Origin: EX4484-2 sp964592095
GTDB lineage: Archaea > Altiarchaeota > Altiarchaeia > IMC4 > QMZM01
DNA length: 33,021 nt
Assembly (NCBI GenBank): GCA_964592095.1
Contig: CAZQER010000008.1
Location: 1-33,021 of the forward strand
Direction of reading: 5' to 3'
This document shows, one piece after another, positions 15,935 to 23,876 of the stretch. The position numbers were made by a program, and so were the translations under genes. Position 1 is the first letter of the stretch. Each line of letters begins with the position of its first letter. Under the pieces are notes generated by a model. That model searched no databases, was not told the DNA's origin, and was given only the letters and a program-made list of their open reading frames with translations.

Positions 15935-17236
15935 ATGAGAACCCATTACTCAGAGGATATCAATCCAGAACTTGATGGCAAAACAGTAGAGGTTTATGGA
16001 TGGGTGCATGAAAAAAGGGATTTGGGCAGGTTAAAGTTTTTAATTATAAGAGATAGAGAGGGGTTTATTCAGATTACTGCCAAAAAGGGTATCACAGATG
16101 AAAATATTCTGAAAAAGATAGATAAACTCACCAGAGAATCCGTAATTATGATTAAAGGTACTGTCATAGGGAATCCAAAGGCACCCAGAGGGGTAGAAAT
16201 CAACCCAGAGGCGATAGATATCATCAACAGGGCAGATTCACCATTACCGTTGGATGTTACAAAGAAGGTTTGTGCAGATATAGATACAAGATTAAATAAC
16301 AGATTTATGGATTTAAGAAAACCGGAAATATCCGCCATATTCAGAATTAGAAATAAGATTATCAATGCGGGCAGAAGGTATCTTTTAAAAGAGGGTTTCA
16401 TTGAGATTAATTCTCCCAAAATAATAGCATCCGCATCTGAAGGAGGTACAGATTTATTCCCCATATCCTATTTTGATAAGGAGGCATTTCTTGCACAGAG
16501 TCCCCAACTCTATAAACAGATGATGATGGCTGCTGGCTTTGATAGGGTTTATGAAACCACCACATATTTCAGAGCAGAGGAGCATGATACAAGAAGGCAT
16601 CTAAACGAGGTTTCTGCGTTTGATGTTGAGATTGCATTTATCAGAGATGAGGAGGATGTGATGAAGATTCTTGAAAATTTAACCACTAAAATGATGGAAG
16701 CAGCTGCTTCATGCGAAAAGGAATTGAAACTTCTGAATAAGGATATCAAAATTCCCGAGGTGCCGTTTGAGAGGATAACCTATGATGAGTGCATAGAACT
16801 ATTAAAAAAATATGGGAAAAAAATAGAGTGGGGGGAGGATATAGATACCGAAGGTGAGAAAATTCTTGGCAATATCATGAGAGACAGGTTTGATACAGAA
16901 ATTTATTTCATAAAGAGATACCCTCTTAACACTAAACCATTTTATACGATGCCCTATGATGATAAATATTCAAGAGCATTTGATCTCGGTTATAAGGGTG
17001 TTGAGATTTCATCAGGCAGTCAGAGGATTCATAAACATAAACTACTCTTAGAAAGAATAAAATTCCATAATCTAAATCCCGAGAATTTTGAATTCTATTT
17101 AAAGTGTTTTAGATATGGAATGCCCCCTCATGGTGGTTTTGGCTTGGGCATTGATAGAATAATGATGCAATTATTAGACCTTTCCATAAGGGAAGTGGTT
17201 TTATTTCCAAGAGACAGACACAGACTAACCCCATAA
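15935..17236 (+). CDS. aspS: Aspartyl-tRNA synthetase, probably non-discriminating (AspRS/AsxRS)
   Basis: A 433-residue archaeal class IIb synthetase. The N-terminal OB anticodon-binding domain is followed by the catalytic core with SPQLYKQMMMAAG, FRAEEHDTRRHLNE and motif 3 GFGLGIDRIMM, ending in LFPRDRHRLTP. Two positions known to separate tRNA(Asp)-specific from relaxed archaeal enzymes (W and K in Thermococcus) are H25 (GWVHEK) and P84 (NPKAPRG) here. That fits an enzyme that also charges tRNA(Asn), which requires GatCAB amidation. It ends the translation-gene run. Confidence 0.95.
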   Translation: MRTHYSEDINPELDGKTVEVYGWVHEKRDLGRLKFLIIRDREGFIQITAKKGITDENILKKIDKLTRESVIMIKGTVIGNPKAPRGVEINPEAIDIINRADSPLPLDVTKKVCADIDTRLNNRFMDLRKPEISAIFRIRNKIINAGRRYLLKEGFIEINSPKIIASASEGGTDLFPISYFDKEAFLAQSPQLYKQMMMAAGFDRVYETTTYFRAEEHDTRRHLNEVSAFDVEIAFIRDEEDVMKILENLTTKMMEAAASCEKELKLLNKDIKIPEVPFERITYDECIELLKKYGKKIEWGEDIDTEGEKILGNIMRDRFDTEIYFIKRYPLNTKPFYTMPYDDKYSRAFDLGYKGVEISSGSQRIHKHKLLLERIKFHNLNPENFEFYLKCFRYGMPPHGGFGLGIDRIMMQLLDLSIREVVLFPRDRHRLTP

Positions 17237-17266
17237 AACCCATTCAGGCATTTTGGGGTTTTCCTC
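17235..17266 (+). terminator. Hairpin terminator after aspS
   Basis: The arms AAAACCC (17235-17241) and GGGTTTT (17256-17262) pair perfectly around a 14-base loop, and a T/C-rich stretch follows. The stem begins inside the aspS stop codon. It probably ends the housekeeping transcript before the decayed insertion sequence. Confidence 0.55.
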
Positions 17267-17496
17267 TTTCAATATAATCCCCCACTTTTCATTCATCACA
17301 TACGCGCAAGGATACTACAGACCTTAGTCCGCAGAGGAACAATAAACTCAAAGAGTTTGTGTTCACAAACCGTTACGCAGTTTATTGAATCGCGCTTTTC
17401 ACCTCTTATTCTTGTTTTGGTTTTTCTAATATCTAATCGTGGCAGCGCCCGCAAAGCGGGGCATTTGTATTTGTTTAACTGTCACAGAGGTCCAAA

Positions 17497-17937
17497 ATGA
17501 ATTTGGTTAGCATGAGCTATGGATTTGGGTAGGTAAGTTTCCCTTGGTGTTCTGCCCGAAGTATCGTTATAGTATCTTAATGGGTGAAGTTAAATCTGTA
17601 TGCGAGCGTATTTTACGATTTATGAACTTCAAGTGCATCCTGATCATGTGCACTTGTTTGTGGGGTTTAAACCTGAAGTTTCAGTGAGTCGTGCAGCAAC
17701 TTTTCATAGGTATCTCTGCTGGGTATCTATTTCCGGAATTTCCAGAGTTACGACGCACCTACTGGGTAGGTCACTTATGGAGTCATGGGAAATTCTATCG
17801 CAGCATTGGAAATGTGAGTGGTGACTGCAGACACTATAAAGCACTACATCTCTAAGTCAAGCGATGATTGGAGTCGCATCCTCACCAGAGTAGAAAGTTC
17901 AACCCCCAAAGATTTGCAGGTAACTAAACCTGCTTGA
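17497..17937 (+). pseudogene. tnpA: IS200-type TnpA transposase, frameshifted
   Basis: Pieces of the TnpA HUH transposase appear in order but in different frames. First comes the start MNLVSMSYGFG, then FPLVFCPKYRYSIL and GEVKSVCERIL (17549-17620). After a shift comes YELQVHPDHVHLFVGFKP (about 17621-17680), with the catalytic HVH. After another shift comes GHLWSHGKFYRSIGNVSGD, and after a last shift TIKHYISKSSDDW, running to a stop at 17935. At least three or four frameshifts and a lost internal segment mean no active enzyme can be made. The catalytic tyrosine would be in the YISK part. Any mobilisation would need a transposase from elsewhere. Confidence 0.88.
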
Positions 17938-18105
17938 CTATATGTGAATACTGCCGACTTTAGTCGGCGGATTGTTTATTACAAATTCAGCAGATACTAT
18001 AAGCTTTAGCTTATAGATGAATGCTAATGTTGCATTTGTAAGTTACATCAGCAAAAATCGGAGAGTTTTGTCTGAGTCAAGACTGTTCTACAGTCTTGCT
18101 CATAC

Positions 18106-18136
18106 TCCACACTTCAGTGTGGAGTTGTTTGATTTT
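18106..18136 (+). repeat. 31-bp inverted repeat, copy B
   Basis: Identical to the reverse complement of 13848-13878. It includes a hairpin of CCACACT and AGTGTGG around TC, followed by GTTGTTTGATTTT. It forms the right end of the IS200/IS605 remnant. Confidence 0.9.
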
Positions 18137-18231
18137 CAACACATCCTGAAATTAGTATTACAAACAATGTTAGAACATTGATAAGATAAATATATAAATA
18201 TAAAGGACAAATGTGGATATATACATACATT

Positions 18232-18260
18232 AATGAATATTTATATACAAAAATGAATAT
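18232..18260 (+). promoter_or_regulatory. trpE promoter with paired 9-bp direct repeat
   Basis: A TATA box TTTATATAC (18240-18248) is centred 25 bases before the trpE ATG at 18269, so the message is probably leaderless. The 9-mer AATGAATAT occurs on both sides of the box, at 18232-18240 and 18252-18260, spaced exactly 20 bases apart. This is about two helical turns, so the copies sit on one face of the DNA. They could be an operator for a tryptophan-responsive regulator; no regulator gene is in view. Confidence 0.5.
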
Positions 18261-18268
18261 AATTATCC

Positions 18269-19708
18269 ATGAATCAATTAAATGTCCTTCCCGTTCATAT
18301 AGAAATATCAGAAAGAAATCCAGAGAACGTATATAGAGCTGTTAGAGAAGAAAATAGTTACCTTCTGGAGTCCTGCGAGGGTGTAGAGAAGGTAGCCCGT
18401 TATTCATTTATAGGATTTAATCCCGTTATTAAAATTGTATTTAAGGATGGAAAACCCTCTATTAAAACCTATGATTCTAACTTAGTTATTGATTTAAAAG
18501 GAAACTGCGGAAATCCCGTGGATTTTATGAAAAATATTTTAATGCAATTTAAAAGGATTCCAATACATACTCCAAGATTCATTGGCGGTTTTGTTGGATA
18601 TTTCTCTTACGATATAATCAGATATTTCATTGATGTTGGTGGAAATACAAACGATGATCTAAAACATCCAGATTGTGAATTTATACTCACAAAAAATAAT
18701 ATCCTGTTTGACCATAAACTGAGGAAAACATATTTGATATCATATAATTTTGATTCTATAGATGAAAAATCAGCAATAGAGGAGTTAGAGGAGATGAAAG
18801 ATAGAATCTCTGATGTAATTTCCAATACTATGCCCGAGAATGAAAACAATAAAAAAATTCTACATCATGAATCAAATATGACAAGAGATGAATTTGAAAG
18901 GGGTGTTAAAATAATTAAGGAATATATAAAATCTGGAGATGTATTTCAGGTTGTTCTATCACAGAGAATCAAAGCAGGTTTTAAAGGTGATAAATTTCAT
19001 ATCTATCAGAGACTAAAAAGGATTAATCCATCACCATATATGTATTTTCTTGATTTTGGTGATAGAAAGATTGTGGGAAGTTCACCAGAGATGCTCGTTA
19101 GGGTGGAAAACAGAAATGTTGAGACATATCCAATTGCTGGAACAAGACGCAGGGGAAAAACACCCATGGAGGATAAGAGACTGGAGGTAGAACTTTTAAG
19201 TGATGAGAAGGAAAGGGCAGAGCATGTTATGTTGGTTGACCTCGGTAGAAATGATATAGGCAGAGTTTGTGAGTTTGGAAGTGTTAAAGTAAAAAATTTT
19301 ATGAAAATAGAGAAATACTCTCATGTCCAGCATATAATCTCTGAAATTACTGGAAAATTAAGAGATGATGAAGATGAATTTTCTGCATTAAAGGCGGTAT
19401 TTCCTGCAGGCACAGTATCCGGGGCCCCAAAGGTAAGGGCAATGGAGATAATAGATGAATTAGAACCTACAAGGAGAGGCATATATGCTGGCTGTGTGGG
19501 GTATTTTTCATTTAATGGAAATATGGATACAGCCATAACAATAAGAACAATAGATTTTGAAAAGGATAATGCATTTATACAGGTAGGTGCAGGTATAGTT
19601 ACAGACTCAAAACCGGAAAGAGAGTATGAAGAAACAATGAATAAATGTAATGCAATGTTGAAGGCATTAAATCTAATCTTAGAGAAAAATGAAAACATTG
19701 ATTATTGA
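18269..19708 (+). CDS. trpE: Anthranilate synthase component I
   Basis: A 479-residue chorismate-using enzyme; with TrpG it converts chorismate and glutamine to anthranilate. The N-terminal LLES motif (residues 32-35) is the tryptophan feedback site. The catalytic region has GSSPEMLVR, PIAGTRRRGKT, LVDLGRNDIGR and FPAGTVSGAPKVRAMEII. The length is normal. The start has no SD site and lies 25 bases after a TATA box. Its 3' end overlaps trpG by 20 bases, indicating tight coupling of the two subunits. Confidence 0.96.
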   Translation: MNQLNVLPVHIEISERNPENVYRAVREENSYLLESCEGVEKVARYSFIGFNPVIKIVFKDGKPSIKTYDSNLVIDLKGNCGNPVDFMKNILMQFKRIPIHTPRFIGGFVGYFSYDIIRYFIDVGGNTNDDLKHPDCEFILTKNNILFDHKLRKTYLISYNFDSIDEKSAIEELEEMKDRISDVISNTMPENENNKKILHHESNMTRDEFERGVKIIKEYIKSGDVFQVVLSQRIKAGFKGDKFHIYQRLKRINPSPYMYFLDFGDRKIVGSSPEMLVRVENRNVETYPIAGTRRRGKTPMEDKRLEVELLSDEKERAEHVMLVDLGRNDIGRVCEFGSVKVKNFMKIEKYSHVQHIISEITGKLRDDEDEFSALKAVFPAGTVSGAPKVRAMEIIDELEPTRRGIYAGCVGYFSFNGNMDTAITIRTIDFEKDNAFIQVGAGIVTDSKPEREYEETMNKCNAMLKALNLILEKNENIDY

Positions 19709-20273
19709 TAATATAGATTCATTCGTTTATAATTTAGTTCAGTATATAGGAATCCTAAATGGAAATCCAATCGTCATTCAGAATACATCAGATTTCGATA
19801 GAATTAGAGAAATCATAGAAGATGAAGGAATTACTCATATAGTTATCTCCCCAGGACCAAAGAGACCAGAGGATGCTGGAATTTCAAATACAGTAATAGA
19901 GAAATTTGGTTCTAAGATACCCATTCTGGGGGTTTGCTTGGGACACCAGTGCATAGGGTATGTTTATGGTGCAAAAATAATCAATGCAAAAAATCTGATG
20001 CACGGAAAAACATCTCTAATAAAACATAATGATGATGATATATTTAAAAAAATTGAAAATCCTTTAACTGCGACAAGATATCACTCCTTGATTATAGGCA
20101 GGGAAAATTTTCCCGAATCCCTTGAGATTATAGCAGAGAGTTTGGATGATAATGAAATAATGGGAGTCAAACATAAAAAATTTCCTGTTTATGGCTTACA
20201 ATTTCATCCAGAATCAATTCTTACAAAAAATGGTCTGAGGATTATTAAAAATTTCTTAGAGGTGAGAAAATGA
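19689..20273 (+). CDS. trpG: Anthranilate synthase glutamine amidotransferase subunit
   Basis: A 194-residue class I glutaminase. The nucleophile is C83 in GVCLGHQ, and the other triad residues are H173 and E175 in FHPES. The N-terminal DNIDSFVYNLVQY and the HGK segment (MHGKTS) match the TrpG/PabA group. It supplies ammonia to TrpE. It overlaps trpE by 20 bases and trpD by 4 bases. A dual role with PabB cannot be excluded, but the operon indicates tryptophan synthesis. Confidence 0.96.
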   Translation: MKTLIIDNIDSFVYNLVQYIGILNGNPIVIQNTSDFDRIREIIEDEGITHIVISPGPKRPEDAGISNTVIEKFGSKIPILGVCLGHQCIGYVYGAKIINAKNLMHGKTSLIKHNDDDIFKKIENPLTATRYHSLIIGRENFPESLEIIAESLDDNEIMGVKHKKFPVYGLQFHPESILTKNGLRIIKNFLEVRK

Positions 20274-21316
20274 GACAATTTATACAAAAACTTGTAAATG
20301 GGGAAGATTTAACAGGCAATGAGGCAGAAAGTGCTATGAATATCATAATGTCTGGAAAAGCCTCCGATATAGAAATATCAGCATTCTTGACCGCATTAAA
20401 AATGAAGGGCGAAACTGCAGAGGAGATAGCCTCATTTGCAATTGTTATGAGAAATCTTGCCCACAAAATCAATCCAAGGATTAATAAAACCCTTGTTGAT
20501 GTGTGCGGAACTGGTGGAGATTCCCTAAATACATTTAATATATCAACAACATCAATGTTTGTTGTTGCAGCAGCGGGAATTCCTGTTGCTAAACACGGTA
20601 ACAGGTCAATCACATCCAGATGTGGGTCAGCAGATGTTTTGGAGGAATTGGGAGTCAATATAAGTATGCCTCCAAATGGAATTCAAGAATCAATTGAAAG
20701 GATAGGGATCGGGTTTATGTTTGCTCCTCTCCACCATTCTGCAATGAGGCATGTAATGCATGTTAGAAAGGAACTCGGGATAAGAACAATCTTTAATATT
20801 TTAGGTCCTTTGACAAATCCTGCAGATGCAAGGGCTCAGTTAATGGGAGTATTCAATCCAGAATTAACCGAAAAAATTGCCAAGGTATTTAAAATTCTTG
20901 CCATGGAGAGATGTCTGGTAGTCTATGGATATCCTGGATTGGATGAGTTATCAACGCTTGGAAAGACAAAGATTTCCGAACTGAGAAATGGAAAAATAGA
21001 TACCTATTTTATAAAACCAGAGGACTTTGGCTTCAGAAGGGCTAAGAAGTCGGATATAAGAGGAGGGGATAAAAAATTTAATGCGGATATACTTGTGAAT
21101 ATATTGAAGGGCAAAGATAATGGATTTAGGAGAGATATAGTTCTATTAAACGCCGCAGCGGGAATTCTTATTGGGGGAAAGGCAGATAATTTAGATGAAG
21201 GGTTGAATATGGGGGAGGAAATACTCAACAGTGGAAGAGCATATAAAAAACTTAACGATTTCATTCAATTTACAAATCTACCTGTTTTTACAAAATATAG
21301 TAGAAATCAAAAATAA
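20270..21316 (+). CDS. trpD: Anthranilate phosphoribosyltransferase
   Basis: A 348-residue enzyme that joins anthranilate to PRPP, the second step of the pathway. The PRPP-binding loop GTGGDSLNTFNIS (80-92) and KHGNRSITSRCGSADVLE (108-125) are intact. The start overlaps trpG in an ATGA. The last 39 bases overlap the end of the convergent ABC permease gene on the other strand, so trpEGD ends abruptly against the minus-strand island instead of running into trpC. Confidence 0.95.
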   Translation: MRQFIQKLVNGEDLTGNEAESAMNIIMSGKASDIEISAFLTALKMKGETAEEIASFAIVMRNLAHKINPRINKTLVDVCGTGGDSLNTFNISTTSMFVVAAAGIPVAKHGNRSITSRCGSADVLEELGVNISMPPNGIQESIERIGIGFMFAPLHHSAMRHVMHVRKELGIRTIFNILGPLTNPADARAQLMGVFNPELTEKIAKVFKILAMERCLVVYGYPGLDELSTLGKTKISELRNGKIDTYFIKPEDFGFRRAKKSDIRGGDKKFNADILVNILKGKDNGFRRDIVLLNAAAGILIGGKADNLDEGLNMGEEILNSGRAYKKLNDFIQFTNLPVFTKYSRNQK

Positions 21317-22045
21317 TAAGAATGCAACCATTATTATCAATGGTCCGGCGGGCATACCCGTTATTCTAAACAATAGAATCCCAATGATTGCCGATATTAC
21401 TCCAAATACCGAGGATAGGAAGGAATATTGCTTAAGATTTCTGCTCAGATTTCTGGAGGCTGCTGCTGGAATAGCCACCAATGCCGCTGTTAATAGAATC
21501 CCAACAATCTTAACCTCCATTGCTGCAACTAATGCTATGGAAATTAGATAAATCAGATTGTACTTATCTACATCCACCTTAATACTCTTTGCTAAATCCT
21601 CTGAAAGTTCTGATAAGACAATCTTTGTATAGATTTTTCTGATTACAAGAAAGATTATGGTTGATAGAAACATTGCAAGTATTGTATCGGATAAATCAAC
21701 ATCTGTGATATCACCTATTAGTGCCTCCTCGGCATGCTCCAATGGTAAAAATAAAAAGCCTGCAGCAACACCTGTAGCAAAGACAATCGCAGTCAATGCC
21801 TCAATCGGAATCTTTGCCCTCAGACTGAATATCCATATAAATACTGCTCCTATAAATATGGAAATCAATGCCCCAAAGAATATTCCAAAATTATAAATCA
21901 GTGCCAATGCAACACCTGGTAATGCCAGATGTCCTAAGGGACCTGCAACTAATGCCATTCTCTTTGTTATCATCAGGGAGCCTATATAACCTGCAATTGC
22001 TGAAATGAAAATTCCCGTTATCAAACTCAAGATAAATTGATCCAT
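21278..22045 (-). CDS. Metal-type ABC transporter permease (ABC-3 family)
   Basis: A 255-residue permease with about seven hydrophobic helices. The N-terminal segment AGPLGHLALPGVALA and the loop EEALIGDITDVDLSD match the ZnuB/MntB/FimD-type ABC-3 family, which imports zinc, manganese or iron with a periplasmic or lipoprotein binder. It follows its ATPase gene by 2 bases. No substrate-binding protein is encoded nearby. The metal cannot be told from this sequence. Its 3' end overlaps trpD on the other strand. Confidence 0.9.
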   Translation of the reverse strand: MDQFILSLITGIFISAIAGYIGSLMITKRMALVAGPLGHLALPGVALALIYNFGIFFGALISIFIGAVFIWIFSLRAKIPIEALTAIVFATGVAAGFLFLPLEHAEEALIGDITDVDLSDTILAMFLSTIIFLVIRKIYTKIVLSELSEDLAKSIKVDVDKYNLIYLISIALVAAMEVKIVGILLTAALVAIPAAASRNLSRNLKQYSFLSSVFGVISAIIGILLFRITGMPAGPLIIMVAFLLFLISTIFCKNR

Positions 22046-22047
22046 CT

Positions 22048-22746
22048 TTACTTATGTGTATGTTCGTAAAATTTAATCTCTATTCCATATATATCCTGCA
22101 ATGATTCTGGTGTTAAAACCTTTTTTGGGGAGCCATAACAAAATTTTGTTTTACACATACATAAGCAATTTGTTGAATACGCATATACAATATTTAAATC
22201 ATGTGTAACAAGAAAAATTGTCAAATTCTTTTTCATCCAGAATTCTCTGAGCAGAGAATAGATGGTTTCCTCGCCACCAATATCAATCCCTGATGTTGGT
22301 TCATCAAATAGCAATACATCTGGATTATCTATCAGACTAAATGCAACAAGCATTCTCTGAAACTGACCATACGATAACTCCCCCGGATTTCTCTTTAAAA
22401 TCTCTCTACCACCTCCTAAACCAACATCTTCAAGCATATTCAGGATTTTATCATCATTTTTGGATTTGAATCTAAAGAACTCCCCGATCGAGATAGGTAA
22501 TTCTGCAAATCTATCCTTTGATAATCTTTGCGGAAGATAACCAATTTTAATATCTTTGCTCCATCTTATTTTTCCACTATAGGGCAAAAGTCCAAGTAAT
22601 GTCTTGAGAAGTGTTGTTTTTCCAGAACCATTTGGCCCCACTATTGTCAGAATCTCCCCCTTTTTCACATCAAAACTCAATCCTTTAATAATATACTCTC
22701 CCCCGATTTCAACACTCAAATCTTCAACACTCAGTATCCTCTCCAT
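22048..22746 (-). CDS. Metal-type ABC transporter ATPase
   Basis: A 232-residue ABC ATPase. Walker A is GPNGSGKTT (37-45), the signature is LSYGQ (124-128, usually LSGGQ), Walker B is VLLFDEP (144-150) and the switch histidine is H182. The size and neighbours place it in the ZnuC/MntA-like group. Unusual is a cysteine-rich stretch, C194, C196, C198 and C203, near the C-terminus where relatives have none, and a histidine-containing tail ending HTHK. This may sense or hold metal. A TATA-like ATTTATAAG lies about 38 bases upstream on the minus strand. Confidence 0.92.
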   Translation of the reverse strand: MERILSVEDLSVEIGGEYIIKGLSFDVKKGEILTIVGPNGSGKTTLLKTLLGLLPYSGKIRWSKDIKIGYLPQRLSKDRFAELPISIGEFFRFKSKNDDKILNMLEDVGLGGGREILKRNPGELSYGQFQRMLVAFSLIDNPDVLLFDEPTSGIDIGGEETIYSLLREFWMKKNLTIFLVTHDLNIVYAYSTNCLCMCKTKFCYGSPKKVLTPESLQDIYGIEIKFYEHTHK

Positions 22747-22832
22747 CTATACCATCACATATACCTTACAATAACCTTATAAATAAAATAAATAATATAA
22801 ATATATTATCTATTGTCTTTATTTATTATTTA

Positions 22833-23372
22833 TTATTCATGCAAACATATATCACTCAATTCTACCATTCTCATTCCAAGCCTCTTTGCCGAATCTATAG
22901 CCTCTTTATCATTCATTATCTCATTCTCATCAAATGCAATTCCGCAGACACCTCTATTTGCGGGAATCATCTCATGCTTAAGAAAGAAGGAATTGATGGA
23001 TGTGATAACATTTTCTAATCCGTATCTCCTGCCAACAACGACCGCCCCACCAATCTTGTTTCTCAATTTCCCTTTGATACACCATGTTCTATCCATAAAT
23101 GCCTTCAGATGTGCAGATACATTGTTGAAATAAACCGGACTTCCTATGATGATTGCATCACTTCCCAGAAGTTTTGGTATTATAATGTTTGTCATATCAT
23201 CATTGATTACACACATTTTCTGTTTTATACATCTCCTGCAGGAATTACATGGTTTTATCACATATTCTGATAGTTTTATGAATTCTCCTCCCGTTACCGA
23301 TAACACAATTTTTAATAGATAATCTGTATTGCTATTTCTTCTCGGACTTCCGGAAATGTATATGGTTTTCAT
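22833..23372 (-). CDS. Iron-sulfur flavoprotein (Isf-like NAD(P)H-FMN reductase fold)
   Basis: A 179-residue flavodoxin-fold protein beginning with the FMN-binding ISGSPRRNSNT. A compact cysteine motif, C42-x2-C45-x2-C48-x5-C54, matches the 4Fe-4S site of the Isf family, first described in Methanosarcina. SPVYFNNVSAHLKAFMDR is the second flavin-contact segment. Isf proteins move electrons from ferredoxin and act in oxygen or peroxide detoxification. It is the last gene of an arsR-tauE-trmO-isf run, 6 bases after trmO. Confidence 0.88.
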   Translation of the reverse strand: MKTIYISGSPRRNSNTDYLLKIVLSVTGGEFIKLSEYVIKPCNSCRRCIKQKMCVINDDMTNIIIPKLLGSDAIIIGSPVYFNNVSAHLKAFMDRTWCIKGKLRNKIGGAVVVGRRYGLENVITSINSFFLKHEMIPANRGVCGIAFDENEIMNDKEAIDSAKRLGMRMVELSDICLHE

Positions 23373-23378
23373 TGTGAA

Positions 23379-23873
23379 TTATATTGAAAATCTACCATCA
23401 TCCTTTGATATCAAAAGTCTATGCATCCTTTTCTTCAACCAGCCCGTTCCATCTGTATCTCTACTGTCAAATTCCGGTACATATGGTTTGATATCCAAAA
23501 GAGGAGTTCCATCTACGATGTCAATATCTCTAACATAAAGTATATTCTCTCTGACTCCGAGAAGGCGTACTGTTGATATACCAATCGGATTTGGTCTACA
23601 TGGGGCCCTGGTTGCAAACACCCCTCTTAATCTCTCATCCATATATGGAACTACCTTCATGGAATATTTTTTCGTAGATAGATGAAAGTGATATATCAAA
23701 ATGATATGGGAAAACCCTTCAATATCCTTCAGACCCTCAGAATATTCGGGAAATACCTCCACCATCCCTTCAACACCCTCGGCAGATGTTGGTTGTATTG
23801 GTGTTCCTTCAGGTTTTTTAAATTTTGAATGAATAATTCCAATTGACCTGTACCTTATAATTCTTTTTTCCAT
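23379..23873 (-). CDS. trmO: TrmO/TsaA-family tRNA methyltransferase
   Basis: A 164-residue protein of the TsaA (YaeB/VirR) family. TrmO methylates N6-threonylcarbamoyladenosine at position 37 of tRNA(Thr), using SAM. The core segments FATRAPCRPNPIGISTVRLL and DGTPLLDIKPYVPEFD are intact. Archaeal members consist of this single domain, as here. It is 3 bases after the tauE gene. Archaeal relatives are sometimes linked to other methyl transfers, so the exact substrate is inferred. Confidence 0.9.
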   Translation of the reverse strand: MEKRIIRYRSIGIIHSKFKKPEGTPIQPTSAEGVEGMVEVFPEYSEGLKDIEGFSHIILIYHFHLSTKKYSMKVVPYMDERLRGVFATRAPCRPNPIGISTVRLLGVRENILYVRDIDIVDGTPLLDIKPYVPEFDSRDTDGTGWLKKRMHRLLISKDDGRFSI

Positions 23874-23876
23874 TTT

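Larger units (their letters stand above)
17285..18136 (+). mobile_element. Decayed IS200/IS605-family element with hairpin-rich ends
   Basis: The remnant contains a broken Y1-type tnpA flanked by structured ends, as expected for this single-strand transposon family. Left flank: a branched structure with outer stem AATAAACT/AGTTTATT (17341-17386) and inner hairpin GTTTGTG/CACAAAC (17355-17370). Right flank: hairpins at 17953-17968, 17997-18016, 18078-18098 and 18106-18125, the first two with a TT loop and the last with TC. Base composition is less AT-rich than its neighbours. No tnpB is present. The outer boundaries are approximate, the right one set by the 31-bp repeat shared with 13848-13878. 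It accounts for the otherwise gene-free 17237-18268. Confidence 0.78.

Noticed and set aside
17600..17824. A standalone 74-residue protein gene
   Set aside because: The peptide with the HVH motif is a middle fragment of IS200 TnpA; the parts before and after are present in other frames, so it is part of a pseudogene.
13848..18136. A composite transposon carrying rpl21e to aspS between the 31-bp inverted repeats
   Set aside because: The enclosed genes are core housekeeping genes in a conserved order, and the repeats are better explained as two separate IS200/IS605-derived copies.
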